The notes below the pieces were generated by a model. That model saw nothing but the letters and a program-made list of their open reading frames with translations, made no database searches and was not told where the DNA came from. Positions 23,723 through 36,195 of a stretch of DNA of 64,000 nt are shown here, piece by piece (the stretch's first letter is position 1; each line of letters starts with the position of its first letter). Location of the stretch: the NCBI GenBank assembly GCA_017979445.1, contig CM030710.1, positions 18,648,248-18,712,247 of the forward strand. The letters are read 5' to 3'. Origin of the DNA: Akebia trifoliata. Taxonomy: Eukaryota; Streptophyta; Magnoliopsida; Ranunculales; Lardizabalaceae. The position numbers were made by a program, and so were the translations under genes.

Positions 23723-24079
23723 ATATTTGATGTGGATGTAATTCAGAATTTTAAAGCAAACAAGGAAGAGGTTTGTGGATCCACGTGGCAGCAAGACCAC
23801 TACCTGACGGCATCGCAACAAGACAATCAGGTCTTGAGTTTGAGAGGGTCAACCTCTTGGATTTATCCCAGAAATTACTGGTGCCGACAATTAGATGGTC
23901 TAAATTCAAAATCCGGCTTCATTTTTAATACTATTTATTGGAGAAAGACTTTATTTTATATATAGAATCATCAAATGTGGCGTTAGAATTTAATCATATT
24001 ATGAGCAAGAATGAGATTCTAGAATCTGATTCAAAAGTCAAAAGATGGATTCTCATCTCTTACAGCTATTCTAACTTCC
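23723..24079. other. 357-bp segment present only in copy B
   Basis: Copy A jumps directly across this segment. TTCC occurs at both edges (23719-23722 and 24076-24079), which fits a microhomology-mediated deletion from copy A better than an insertion. No gene recognised. Confidence 0.55.
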
Positions 24080-24097
24080 TTTATATCCTCTGACTAT

Positions 24098-25504
24098 AGA
24101 TAAAATCACATAATAAACACCAACTTTCTATGGAGAGAATCCTTCTTTTAGTTGTTAAATCACAACTTCTCAGCAGCTTTTCCCTCCAATGTTTTTCCAC
24201 AAAATAAAAAAAAGAAAAAGAAATAAGAAAAAAGCATTCCACCTTCTCAAGTATCAGCTCCTCTCTTTTATTATCTTGGCCTTGTCCCACTAAATCATCT
24301 TAAGTCTGAAACCGCTAGCACACCTGTTTATGAAATCCGTATGGTCAAATAAAAAATGTATCAACTTTTCTTACAATCTACACCTCATTTCATAAAGCTA
24401 CCCGCTTTTATTTTCATAAAGCCGAGTAGAAATCTCTAGAAATAAAAAGCTCAGAAGCATATGTTTACATTTAATCTAATTTGGATGTAAAATACAATCC
24501 ACCTCTAGATCTTCATTTGGATCAAGATCCCACTAATAAATCCCCAAAATATAACATAAAAAATAAATAAATAAAAAGAACACTAGACTTTACGTGATTC
24601 TTCGCCACAGGCTCAAGGAGTCATTTCACTATTATATGTATTTTTGTTGGGTGATTTTTCAGATCCTTCTTTTTATTCCCTTGTGACATATATATATATA
24701 TATTCCCGAAAACAGATCCAAATTCAATTGTAACTGCAAAATCTATCGTTATCCAATTGTGCTATTTATCCTTAAGAAAAAAATCATTTCCTATTGGAAT
24801 TCTTTCTTAATTAGATAAGATCAAATCTTGATAATGCCATGTGGTATGTCTCGAGATGTGTGTCAATGGAATGGTCCGTATAGGAGTGATTTTATTTTTA
24901 CCCCCTCCACACTAAAGAAATGTGTTCTCCCAACAAGAACATGGATTATTCTTTGGTAAAAACAACTCTTTAGCTATTTGATTTTGTTAAAATGATCAAA
25001 ATACCATTATTTGCAAAATGAAGCAACAATTGATAATCTTAACCCTCCTAATACAAAATACATCTCTTGAGCTACATTATGTTAAGCCTACAAAGAAAAT
25101 AACATGATCATACATACAAATTAAACTAAGAAACCCAAATCCAGATAGATCATTAGCAACATGCTTCATCCAAATACTACCACCAGAGTCGCTCCATGAT
25201 CATTATGTGTTTTATTTAAAAATAAAATCAGAATTCAGAAACTGATCACCAATTAATTATCATGAAGTTAAAAGTAATTATCAATGATCATATGGTAAAA
25301 CAAATCAACAATTAGTGGTCAATAATTGTAAATTTTAACACTAGTACAGAAACTGATCACCAATTAATTATCATGAAGTTAAAGTAATTATCAATGATCA
25401 TCTGGTAAAACAAATCAATAATTAGTGGTCAATAATTGTAAATTTTAACACTAGTAGAGAATGATCAATGATAACTGAAAAATAGATGTTAGAAGCTAAT
25501 GCAG
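24098..25504. other. Copy-B-only segment, non-coding part
   Basis: No gene recognised. The stretch has purine-rich and AT-rich sequence, a short TA run near 24690-24703 and, at 25236-25456, a clear tandem duplication listed separately. Confidence 0.5.
25236..25456. repeat. Two-copy tandem repeat, 111/110-bp unit
   Basis: The unit from CAGAAACTGATCACCAATT to AATTTTAACACTAGTA occurs at 25236-25346 and 25347-25456 with only a few differences, including a one-base deletion in an A run. Confidence 0.9.
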
Positions 25505-26807
25505 GAAGTTTGAAAAATGTTCAACTGTGATTAGAAACAAGTCTTTCCTTGGGTATGGGGTATACAAGCAAAGATATTTGGGACATGGTGCTCAAAAGGA
25601 TGGGCAAGAGATTAAGCACATGAAAAGCTAAGCTCTTATCCAAAGGAGGGAAAATCACTCTCATTAAAAGTGTTCTAGCTAGTATTCCTATATATACTGT
25701 TTCTTTGTTCTCCCTACCGAGAAGTGTTTAAGTACGTTAGGGCAAAATCTGTCGAGATTTTGTGGCATCGCAAAGGGGGTGAGAAGAATCACTATTGGGT
25801 TTGCTGGAGGAAGCATTGTTTGCCTAAAAAGAATGGGGGCTTGGGCTTTCGAAATTTTGGCTCTATGAATTTGACTTTATTGGGGAAATGGCTTTGGAGG
25901 TTTGGGGAGGAAGGGGATAGTCTTTGGAGGAAAGTGATTGTGGACAAATTAGGTGTGAGTAGGAATGGGTGGGAGAGTGGACTGGCTAGAGGTGTTACGG
26001 GGTGTGGGGTGCGGAAGGGTATCCTTAGAAGACTTTCATTATTTAAGAAAAATGTGAAACTTAAAGTCAGTAATGAGAATAAGGTGAGATTTTGGGAGGA
26101 TTGGTGGTGTGGGGAATGTCCTCTTAAAGATCTCTTCCCGGATTTTTTTGTTCTGTCTTCGAAAAAAAATCACGTTATTTCTCATGTCAATAACTTCATA
26201 AATGGGGTGACTAATTGGGACTTTGATTTTAAAAGAACTTTTAATAATTGGGAGGTGGATAGTTTAGGGAGATTAATTTGCTTGGTGGAGAGGAACTAGG
26301 GATGGGAAATTCACTGTAAAATCTATGTACACTGGAAACGGTGGACCATTTACTCATTCATTGTCGAGTGGCCCACCACATTTGGTCGCACTTCTTATCC
26401 TTATTTGGTGTAGTGGGTTGTTTTCCGTGCTCGGTTAGTTCGATATTGGGGAAGCTCATTTACGTCATCTAAACAGATTCTGTGGTTCTTAGCCCCTTCC
26501 GCGATTTGTTGGGGCATCTGGTTAGATCGCAATGGGTGCATTTTTTAGGGGAAAGTTTCTTCAATGGATCGATTGGTTTTACGGATTTTGGAGCTTCTTT
26601 TCACTTGGAGCAAGCTTTATAAGGAATTTAAGGGGATCTTCTTTGAGGATTTTGTTGTAAGATGGGATAGGGTTTGTTTTTTGTCATGATAGTTTTTTGT
26701 TAGTTTGTGTTGCGTTTTTTACTTTTTTCTTTAGTTTGGGTGGGTCCCCTCGACCCCCTTTGTTTTCCTTTGTTTTCTAATAAATTCATCTTTATCAATA
26801 AAAAAAT
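25505..26807 (+). pseudogene. LINE (L1-type) reverse transcriptase 3' end with zinc-finger region
   Basis: The frame pieces read KDIWDMVLKRMGKRLS, KGGKITLIKSVLASIPIYT, WRKHCLPKKNGGLGFRNF, LTLLGKWLWRFGEEGDSLWR and VRFWEDWW. These are successive landmarks of the C-terminal half of plant LINE reverse transcriptases. Downstream, VDHLLIHCRVAHHIW is the HC part of the terminal zinc-finger (zf-RVT) region. The longest open piece is about 25724-26299 and ends in a stop. A GGGTCCCCTCGACCCCC-type 3' untranslated region leads to a short A run at 26799-26807. The 5' half with the reverse transcriptase active site and endonuclease is absent, so the copy is 5'-truncated and dead. It lies inside the segment found only in copy B. 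Confidence 0.85.
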
Positions 26808-27633
26808 AATTAGAAACATTAAAAATATATAAGTTTGTATATGTTCTTCAAGGATGCTTTTAATGAGGATTATGGAGATTTCCGCAAAGATGTAAAAATC
26901 AAGCATACGTTCAAAGGTAAAAACAGCTGCTCTTGGAATTAAGTCTAGGATGCTTCCCCAAATGCACAAGAAACGCTTCCTTACACTACTTTAATATTTT
27001 ATTGGGATGATATTATAAGCTTTCAAAATATTATCTAGTTTTTAAGTTGTTTTTTTTTTTTTTTAAATTTTAAATGTTGTTTATCTTTATGTATCAAATG
27101 TTTTGGATGAAAATAAAATCTTAATTGTGCAACTCATTACACTCAAGCCAAGCCATAATGTCTTAGTAGCAAAACTACGGCTTAAGTTACGGAACTACAA
27201 CACCTATAAGACCTAGTAAGATCTGGCGTTCTCTTAAACCTACCTACCCTTGTAGCCAAAAGTTTAATCCCATGCATAAAATCTGAAAGAGATAAAGAGG
27301 GACCTTCAAACTTATATATAGAATATCCTCTCTTTAATTTCTTATTATAAAAGAAAGGTTTGACTGTGTTGATTGTTGGGCCTTTTAGAGGGGATGCAAC
27401 CTTCTAGGTTACCCATTGGAGGTTCAAGCATCTTTTTTAGATTGTTTGAATCCGATGACCATCGAAATGATGATAGACTGTTGAGACTAACAATTATTGT
27501 CTGGATAATCTCACTTGAAACAATATTTTTAATAGTATTCTGAATTGAAAATTGGGTCTTATTCTGTTCTTTATTTGCTATAAATTATCAGTGTTGTTGG
27601 GATCATTCCTTCCTATAGTTCAAAAAGGGAAAT
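26808..27633. other. Copy-B-only segment, right part
   Basis: No gene recognised. Near 27385-27440 a stretch reading roughly FLGYPLEV could be a scrap of another LINE reverse transcriptase, but it is too short to call. Confidence 0.4.
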
Positions 27634-28589
27634 TTTCAAGAGAAACATACTACATTGTATTATGACAATGTATGTGCTAGTTAACCCTATTTACTACATT
27701 ACAATTCATACTTGAATACGGCAAATAACATTCAACTACAACCTCACTCGTGGATAAATTCACCCTAGTTTCACATCACTTCTATAACCTTCGAACAACA
27801 AATGCTTAGAACCACTGTCCACTAAGCAGGCTAATTTTTTTTTTTTTTTTTTTTGGTTTAGATTTACCAAGATTTCAGTAAAGAAAATTAATGGGACAAT
27901 GAACCTGAGAAAGTTGAACCCACACGGTGGGAGGAAAATAGTCAGGTGGCCACCCAACCACTTGGAGCACAGGATCCCAAGTTTTAACTTCTATTAAGGA
28001 AATTCAAAACTTCATCAAAGCCAAACAACCTCATCTGTGATGAACACTGACTAGTGAATGTCCAAGAGCTTCAAGCCACTTGACATGGATTGAAAAGTTC
28101 AAACCCATAGGCAAAAAATCATCATCAACTAGGCTGACTTTTGGTGCAGAACAACGTTTAAGTCCATGATTAGTGGTTTCAAATCATGAGCCAAGTGACA
28201 TTTTTTGGCAGTACGATGGAAACGAGAACGTCAACAACAATAAGGGAGAGGACACTCAATTACTGACAAGTACACTGAAGCTAGGTTACTCATACCTCGC
28301 TTGCTGAATTGTATTGTGGGTTTCCTGCCATGGGTCCTTGTCCTTGGATGAGCTCTCACCAGCCAATTGAGTCAGTGATAAGCTCAACCAAGACATGCTG
28401 AAGAGCAGTTAAAGAGGTGAAGATAAATCGTTGAACATAAAAAGTTAAAACAGCTAGAGAAATTTTCACCTCGTTGTGCCTTTTATATGGGTAAGGAGCT
28501 TGCCATAATCACATCCCAAACAAAAAAACAAAAATCGTTTCCATCATGTAAGCAAGTTAAAAGTGAATCCATAATGTTACAAATTCTGA

Positions 28590-29590
28590 GTCATGCAGAA
28601 ACAAAATCTATATGATAAAATGCATTGTGATTTTCAGTTTCTCCATTTCTCCTACAAAGGAAATAGAAATTAGGGGTGGAGAAGCTCTTATTGATCAAGT
28701 TATCCAGAGTAAGTACCGCTGGCCAGATGAAGAAGGCCACTTTGGATGAAACAATAGGAGACCAAACAGCATGAACAGAGAAAGCTAAATTGAAGGTTAG
28801 CAATAACAACTTATGAAGTTGTGTACAGAGAATCTTTTGTTCTTGCTCTCTTCGATCATCCTCGTTTTCCTCAAAGCGATGAGATCAAGAAGAGATGCCA
28901 CCTCATTGACTTTCCTGTCATTAAAATTTCTCCTAAAACCCAAATCCCAGGAAAACTCTTGCCAATTGCGAATCAGACAATCCTGCATTGTTGCAATCTT
29001 TTTCAGAGAAACTGCAAAAAGAGAAGAAAACAAATTGATAGTGACGAATTGTCGCACCACCTGTCCCAAAACCTCACCCTATCACCTGTAACAACCTTTA
29101 AACTTACCCCCTTACTGAACTCCTAAGACACTTTCAAGAACCCTTTTCAAACACTAAAACCATAAGAATGATTTGCCTCCTCACTATCCTGCCCAAAAAT
29201 TTTCAACCCATACTTTGCTTTATGACTCTTCTTCAAAGACTCCTCTCCTCTCCAAAACGTCAAAGCTACTTTCCCAAAAGGGCCTTGTTAGGTCTCTCTA
29301 AGCCTCAAATCCCCTAACCACCATTGTTTTTAAACAAATGACTAGTCATCTCACTACCTCTTCCCTTCCTTTTAAGGCCACAAAAAGTCCCTTATAAGTT
29401 TCTCCATTTTGACCTCTACCTCCTTTGGAATCAAAAACAAAGAAAGGAAGTAGATTAGGATACTAACCAGGGTGCTCTTCATTAAAGTTAATTTCTCCCC
29501 TTTCGATAGGTACTCGCTTTTCACAAACTTAACCTCTTCCCAAGCTTTTCAAACACATGATCCCATATCCTCTTACTCTAGCATAAGGTG
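28590..29590 (-). pseudogene. LINE reverse transcriptase C-terminal remnant
   Basis: On the minus strand, running from about 29590 down to 28590, broken frames give LTLMKSTL, a GLRLREPNKALLGKW-like stretch, then WDLGFRRNFNDRKVNEVASLL, then VWSPIVSSKVAFFIWPA and LCRRNGETENH. These match the same landmarks as the LINE at 25505, including the zinc-finger region start. Several frameshifts and stops separate them. It is oriented opposite to the LINE piece that follows. Confidence 0.75.
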
Positions 29591-29599
29591 TGCCTAGTG

Positions 29600-29760
29600 T
29601 TTGATCTTTTTTGAGGGGAAAGTCTTTATAAAGAGTTCAAAGAAACTTTTTTGAGGATTTTGTAGTTCGTTGGGATATTATTTGTAATCTAGACGTTTCT
29701 TAGTTTTTTGTTCGCTCTTTTGACAAGTTTTTTTTTACTATAACTGACACAAGGCTACAA
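29600..29760 (+). mobile_element. LINE 3'-end scrap
   Basis: Contains TATAAAGAGTTCAAAGAAAC and TTGAGGATTTTGTAGTTCGTTGGG, the last codons of the same LINE family (compare 26618-26665), then a T-rich stretch. Truncated on both sides. Confidence 0.55.
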
Positions 29761-29899
29761 ATGTCTAAATTCATTATCTACGACTTTTTCTTTAAGTATC
29801 AACGCATGTTTATAGCTCAAAGTCCCTCACCAGATTTATTACCTTGAATAACCTAAAAAGGACCTTTGGATGGTGATCACGAACCTATGATTCCAAGCC

Positions 29900-30500
29900 T
29901 TCTTCAAGCCCAATGGGCTGGTTGCTCCTACTGATCACCATTAGAATCCTTCTCGATATCACCTACGCTATGAACCAGGTGCAAATTTGCATGCCAAAAC
30001 TTTACCTCTCTAGAGGCATACACGTTATGTATTTTCTCATTGGCACAATTGGCTTCCAAATTCATCAAAGTCAATCATAGGACTCGTGCATTCCGAACCT
30101 TCTCAAATGTTTGATTGGGTCAATGCCTATTGATAGCGTTCTACTGCCAAATGTTGCATCTCCACAAACCCACTTTTTATCTCATGGTGCTCCAAGAAAC
30201 AACCCATCGTTTGCTCAACAAAGATCACTGGTCTGTTACTTACAGAGATCTTAGCACATTCATCATTCATCAACTGCACTAGTTCTCTATGACAATATAA
30301 GGTGCTTCTGATCTGACGAATATCTCATTTCTTCATGCACGAAGTAAACATAGTAATATCCATCGTCATTTTGTCCACGATCATGTTGCCAATTACATGC
30401 CTAGTAATAATCAACTCGCCGAAGTGCTCACAAAAGGATTCTCTTCTAATCATTTCAAATTGTTGTGCTCCAATCTACTCCTGCCCAAGGAAGGATCTGC
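29900..30500 (+). pseudogene. Ty1/copia reverse transcriptase-RNase H remnant
   Basis: Broken frames read DITYAMNQV, then FISWCSKKQPIV, then SFLHARSKHSNIHRHFVHD followed by NQLAEVLTKGFSSNHF. In copia elements the order is (D)I(S/T)YAVNQV, LISWSSKKQ, HARTKHIEIDYHF and the DQLADIFTK end of RNase H. All four are here in that order. Stops and frameshifts separate them. No LTR was recognised on either side. It is flanked by LINE remnants, so its edges are probably truncated by later insertions. Confidence 0.8.
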
Positions 30501-30534
30501 TAAGATTGAGTGGAGTGATAAGGATTTTCATATG

Positions 30535-31180
30535 TTTTGTTTTTTTATTGATAAAGGAAAAAATACAACAAAGGAGAAGGTGGAGGTGACCCTCCCAAGA
30601 AAAGAAAAGTCAACAAACTAAAGAACTATAATGTTACAAATGCTGTCCCACCAAACCAAAAAGTCCTCAAAAAACACCTCTTTGAACTCTTTTAAAATCT
30701 TGCACCAAAAAAATAAGAGACCAAGAATCGTAATGATCAACTTTTGAGTTAATTGCACATTTCCTTGAAAAGTTCTCGGACTTCTTTCTTTCCAAATGAT
30801 CACAAATGGATTTATGCTCCAAATCAACCTCTTGGAGTAACAGAAACTCATGCCCAATTGAATCCATTCCCCAAAGATTTCTCTAACTAAGCCTGGAGTA
30901 CAACATATCAACCCCAAACAAGGAAAATAAATGAGCCCACACCTTGGATACCTCGCAATGTATAAGCAAATGATCATCTGATTCCTCGCTTAACATACAT
31001 GCAACAACCATTCGAACCATAGAATCCCATTTTTCCTTAGAAGGTCAAATGTTTGAATTCTTTCATAGACTACTGACCAGACAAAGAACACAACCTTGGA
31101 AGGCAATCTTGGGCCCCACACTGCAACGTGGGGAAAAGTGGGGTGGGGTCCCCACTCCTATTTAGATCTAAATAGATATC
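30535..31180 (-). pseudogene. LINE 3' end with zinc-finger region
   Basis: Minus-strand frames read SKVVFFVWSVVYERIQTFDLLRKNG, then IICLYIARYPRCG, then FVIIWKERSPRTFQG and FKEVFFEDFLVWWDSICN. These are the zf-RVT region and the C-terminal end typical of plant LINEs. The 3' untranslated region (GGGAGGGTCACCTCCACC on the minus strand) and the terminal ATCAATAAAAAAAC (complement of about 30539-30553) match the LINE at 25505. Stops interrupt the frame. Confidence 0.75.
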
Positions 31181-31680
31181 TCTTACTAAAAACAACCCTT
31201 TACCATTGGGAGCCCAAACTCTCACATTTACCTCTATAAAACCTCCAAATTCTAAATCCAGGTAACCCGTCAACTCAATAATCTCCAGCACTTCAAAGGC
31301 CCAAGTCCCAACTTGTGTTCCCATGATCCAACACCTGAAAGCTTGCAATGGGAAGATTTCTTTTTCTTGAGTCCAACACATTTCTTTTTCATATGTTTCG
31401 ATTCACCCTTCTCTATAACCACTAAAACTCCCTCTTGGATGTTTCTTTCATCTCTAAATCTTAGAGACCTACTATGATTGTAACCAAAGACACAATTGAA
31501 ACATGCCAACCCAATATGCTACTTTAATGACATGCTTCGGTCCCAAGTGTATTCTTGTGGTCTTCTAGTGTTAAAAGTCATGCCTTAAAGAAGTAGCACT
31601 TACCCCTCCCCCAATTACAGAACTTGACTAGCACTAAAATCTTTGAAGAAAATTGGCAAACAACTCAAAAGTTGATCATT
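31181..31680. other. Probable LINE-derived sequence, not resolved
   Basis: Minus-strand short frames continue upstream of the LINE 3' end, but I could not match them to a defined domain. They may be an internally deleted part of the same LINE or older inserted DNA. Confidence 0.3.
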
Positions 31681-31869
31681 ACAATTTTGAATCTTATTTT
31701 TTTGGTGTAAGGACTTTAAAGAGTTCAAAGAGATGTTTTCTGAGGACTTCATGGTCCATAGAATAGTATATGTAATATTTTTGTTCTTTAGTTTGTTGCT
31801 TCTCTTAGTGGAGTCATCTCGACCTATCCTTACATTGTAATCTTTTTTCCCTTATTAATAAAAAAAAGT
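31681..31869 (+). mobile_element. LINE 3'-end fragment, plus strand
   Basis: GACTTTAAAGAGTTCAAAGAG and GAGGACTTCATGGTCC, then TTAGTGGAGTCATCTCGACC and TTATTAATAAAAAAAAG. The order (last codons, 3' untranslated region, A tail) matches 26615-26807, in the opposite orientation to the LINE just left of it. Confidence 0.6.
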
Positions 31870-34572
31870 AGAGTGCAAGATTAACTATAGAAATCTGTGA
31901 TCACTAGAAGCTATACAAGGATAATTTATAGCACTACGATCTTCCATCCGCTTCTCCTCTCTTTCATCTCCTATTCTTTTAGTTGAGTGGATTTCACCCC
32001 CCCCCCTCCTTTCTTTTAATCGGGCAGATTTCATCTCTATTCTTACAATTTTTTTTTTAAGTGTCTTTTCTTTCATCTTTCAAACTAGAAACAGCGTCAG
32101 CACCGGATTGAGTACTTTCTTCTCTGCGCACTAGTTAGTAGCCTGTCCCGAAGAGTGATCCCACTCCCAATCAATAGTGCCAATGCCGTGAGCTTGTCCT
32201 ATAGAGGCACGTTCGAGAAGATTGTTCATTTGTAGCTCTTATGCTTTCAAAGAAGACAATTCAATCTCCTATATGAATTGGATGGATTTAGTTATTTAGT
32301 TTTTCATTCAAAAGATACGTTCACATAAAAATCAATAGGAATAGGTTCCATAGGAAAGGAAATGTTCAAAATGCTTTGCTTTCTTTTTGATGTTTGGGCT
32401 TTCATTTCAGCCTTGACCTATGGTTTCCCACTTTTGATCCTTGGCCCTATAACTACTCAACCACGTCCCCATAACTTTCTAATCTTCTTATCTTGGAGAT
32501 TTACTACGATCGTAACCACCCATACTTTTGGGCAATAAACAGCATCCTCCCCCTCCAAAAGATCAAGGGGGGATTATTCTACAATCAATCTTAAGTTTTT
32601 CACGTGTTCAACTTCTTCAGAACCTTATGCTTGAATCAAAGGAGGAATCCACACGTCAAAATAAATTTGCGTAATTGAACGGAAAAATTTGTCTATTGCA
32701 AAAGTATCAAATGATAGGAGAGTTTGGAAAAAGAATGGTGATTGCATTTTTCTATTTCCTCTTTATAGTCCATGCTCAACTCACACCATTACCAATTCAA
32801 TTCCTTTCATGGCCCCACAATCTAAAGTTTCAAGGTTCTAATGAATACTTCCTTCTTTGCCTAATGTAATTACTCCAACAAAATCTTAAAAATCGATTCA
32901 TCCTCCTACTGACAAGAGAAACTCCACAATTCTTATTTCTTGTGCAAAAAATGTGTGGAAAACATGACACATCTCCTAATTCATCGTCCTATTGCTTCTT
33001 TGGCATGGTCTCATTTCATAACCCTATTCAATATATATTAGGCCCTTCCTTTTTGTGGAAGTGTTTGTAGGAGTTGGCAATGCCATTTGTTTAATGATAG
33101 AAATAGGATCCTATGAAGAAAGCTTCACTTTGCTATATTGGAGTGTTAAGAAGAAATGCAACAAGAATTTTTTAGGAGAATGAGAACAATTTCCAAGGTA
33201 TTTGTTTGCAATCAAAGGTAATGTTTGTTTGGTCAAAACTTCTCCCAAAATTCAAAGTGGTATTCTTTAGGGATTTGTCTTCAAATGAAAGTCTCTAATT
33301 GGGGCGAACTCATAGTATTGTTTTTGGTTCGTATACTTTTCCTTGTATGGGATGTGTATCCATGATGTTCATTTTCTTCTTTTTTGCTTTGAATTTCCTT
33401 ACTTGGTCACCTAGATCACTAAGCTAGTCCAACGTCGGTTGCTTGCTCTTTTAGACAAATCAGTAATAATATATTCCTATACCTAACAAAAACAAAGTTC
33501 CTTTAAGAAAATTGGTTTTTTATAGGTTTTACATGTTTATGAGGGATTTTGATCCCAAGTCTATGATATTACTGCATACAAACTTAACATCTCACCACGG
33601 TGATACCTTCCCAATTATTAGGTATTGTCATACGGCGTACATAAAAAAAAATAAACCTGAAATTCCAAAACAAGTTCATGATCCAATCATTTCAGAACTA
33701 CGAATAATCATTGCTGTCCAATTAGAATAATGAAAGCATGTTGTATCCCATGGAATTTCCTACAATTAAGCTGGCAACCATGCCTGTTATTCTCCTACCT
33801 ACCTTCGCTACAACACCTTTACCATCTTCTCCATTGACGTGCCATGGAAGCCACAGGCCACCTCACTCGGTTGCTTTCTAACTCAGCATTTCCTCGCACT
33901 CAAAAATTTAACCTACTACCATTACCTCAAGAAATATCAGCCATGAAATAGAGAGGACTACTATTGCTTTTTCTAACGATTCTTCAAAACCTAACACACA
34001 ACAAAAACAATTCCAAACCATGGAAAGTGAGCAATCTCAAACTATTATAAATAAGCCAACAGACTAGTGAATTATCCAGCACATTCAAGGGATCCACCAC
34101 AAATCCATTAATATTGAACAATTTGTAAGATATACATTACATCTAGTACCAAAGATCATAACAAGCAAGCAAGCTTGATCTCTAACTAACATTAATGTTG
34201 TGTTTCAAAAGGAAGAAACAAGCAATGCTTTGATTTCAATAACAAGATGTATTCTTAATCCAAACCATTCAAAGCAAGTAGAATAGCAAAAAGAAATAAT
34301 AACAATCCTCCACCAAGGAAAAAAAAACAATAACAATCAAAATTCAAGCCATACTAGAGCCAGAAAAAGATCCTCTGATGGACAAGTATTGATGAAAAAA
34401 CTTAATAGAACTCAAAATCCTAATCCAAAACACTGAAGCAAAATTAAATTTCAAAACATAAGTCTGGTGATATAAGTCGTAAATGTTTCTTGACCAACCA
34501 ATATATCATAACCATAACAAAAAGGCCCTCATTTTCATCCAGAAACTAACCCATTGCGAAAGCTAACTACTC
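31870..34572. other. Intergenic DNA, probably decayed repeats
   Basis: No gene or complete element recognised. A short poly-C run lies near 31998-32008. A few weak LINE-like words occur near 33060-33300 but not enough to call. The last part contains the 3' untranslated region of the ribosomal protein gene to its right. Confidence 0.45.
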
Positions 34573-35298
<726 letters not shown>

Positions 35299-35345
35299 CT
35301 GTCGGAAACCCTTGTGAACCCTAGAAAGCGCGCACCAGAGTTGGG
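35299..35345 (-). other. RPS27 5' leader with telo-box-like motif
   Basis: Upstream of the start codon the plus strand carries GAAACCCTTGTGAACCCTAG, that is AACCCTA-type telo-box words that are common just after the transcription start of plant ribosomal protein genes. The leader end is an estimate. Confidence 0.45.
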
Positions 35346-35502
35346 AGGTCCTGGAAGTACAAGCGAAGAGACTATCAGTAATGAAAGTCTTGGAATTTAT
35401 AGGAATAGGTGGAGAAGCATAAGAGCCGTAGATTGATTGAAACTTCAAATCTGAATCGAACGTATTTCACGGATAAAAAAGAGGTTAGAAGCAAATTTTC
35501 GA

Positions 35503-35561
35503 TGGGCTCGTGGGCCGTCAAGGAATGCGCCGCGTTATGAACCATTTGCCCTTTAGGCCCA
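35503..35561 (-). promoter_or_regulatory. Site II (TGGGCY) cluster upstream of RPS27
   Basis: TGGGCT at 35503-35508, TGGGCC at 35511-35516 and, on the minus strand, TGGGCC (plus-strand GGCCCA, 35556-35561). Clusters of this motif, bound by TCP-type factors, are a known mark of plant ribosomal protein promoters. They lie 205-265 bases upstream of the start codon, which fits. Confidence 0.6.
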
Positions 35562-35669
35562 GGTTGGTTATACTTGCACAAACAAAAACAAAAAAAATTT
35601 GCTTAATACCTTTTGTACAAGGTTTTTTCTATTAAAATTGCAGGCAAGGTTTGGATAGTAACTTATTGT

Positions 35670-36195
35670 TGTTGGGGATATTTGTCCTTTGATCAAGGAC
35701 AGCTGACATGTCCAAAGTTGCCAAGTGACACAGATGTGGCACCATGGGATTGGATGATGCCACAGGGCAGCATACGGTCGGATGGAATTGGATGACATGC
35801 GTAACAGACATAAAAGAAGCCTCTAGAAGAGTGTATAGGCAGGCAACGTCATATGACTTGTCATGTGGAAAGCACATCGGCCTGGTGGTGCATTGCCATT
35901 GGGCATTAGAGAAGATTGAGGGGGTGATAGAATCAATATGGCAGAATGTAGAGGAATATTCTAATGGGCAGGAGTGGAGGACACCTGGCGTTGGGATCCC
36001 TAACCTTAGCAATATATAAAGGAAAGTGTAATTTTGTCTTCTCACCTTATCCACTATTACACTTATTAATAGAAATAATTTTTTTCAACAAAATGCTTTT
36101 CCTAAAAGGGATTTACAAATTAACAGTAGAAATAGACGATCCACAATTCTTCAAATTGTAAATCACTTCTGACAGGGTTAGAAGTTTCACCAAAA
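35670..36195 (+). mobile_element. LTR-like segment of a gypsy-type element
   Basis: Starts TGTTGGGGATATTTGTCC, contains ATATATAAAGG near 36010 (TATA-like), then TTAATAGAAATAATT, and is followed at about 36198 by TTTTGGCTCCCTAACG, which resembles the TTTGGCGCC primer-binding region found after gypsy 5' LTRs. No target-site duplication was found and the right end is uncertain (CAACA at 36090 or TTTCA at about 36190). Its internal region is not identifiable to the right. Confidence 0.42.

Larger units (their letters stand above)
17588..28410. repeat. Tandem duplication, copy B
   Basis: Aligned blocks with copy A are 17588-19429, 20933-23722, 24080-24097 and 27634-28410. Interruptions relative to copy A are a solo LTR (19430-20932), a 357-bp segment (23723-24079) and a 3.5-kb segment (24098-27633). 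Copy B lacks both double-hairpin MITEs. Small substitutions and indels are scattered throughout, so the duplication is not recent enough to be identical. Confidence 0.88.

Noticed and set aside
25724..26299. Longest open frame (191 codons) as a host gene
   Set aside because: The peptide is the C-terminal half of a plant LINE reverse transcriptase (GKITLIKSVLASIP just upstream, then WRKHCLPKKNGGLGFRNF). It is 5'-truncated and followed by a LINE 3' region and A tail.
11431..28410. The two large repeats as the LTRs of one giant retrotransposon
   Set aside because: The copies abut with no interior between them, and each contains MITEs, an older LTR remnant and unrelated DNA. A tandem duplication explains all of this.
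35632..36054. Minus-strand frame of 140 codons as a gene
   Set aside because: No domain or splice context, overlapping plus-strand frames of similar length, and the region has LTR-like features instead.
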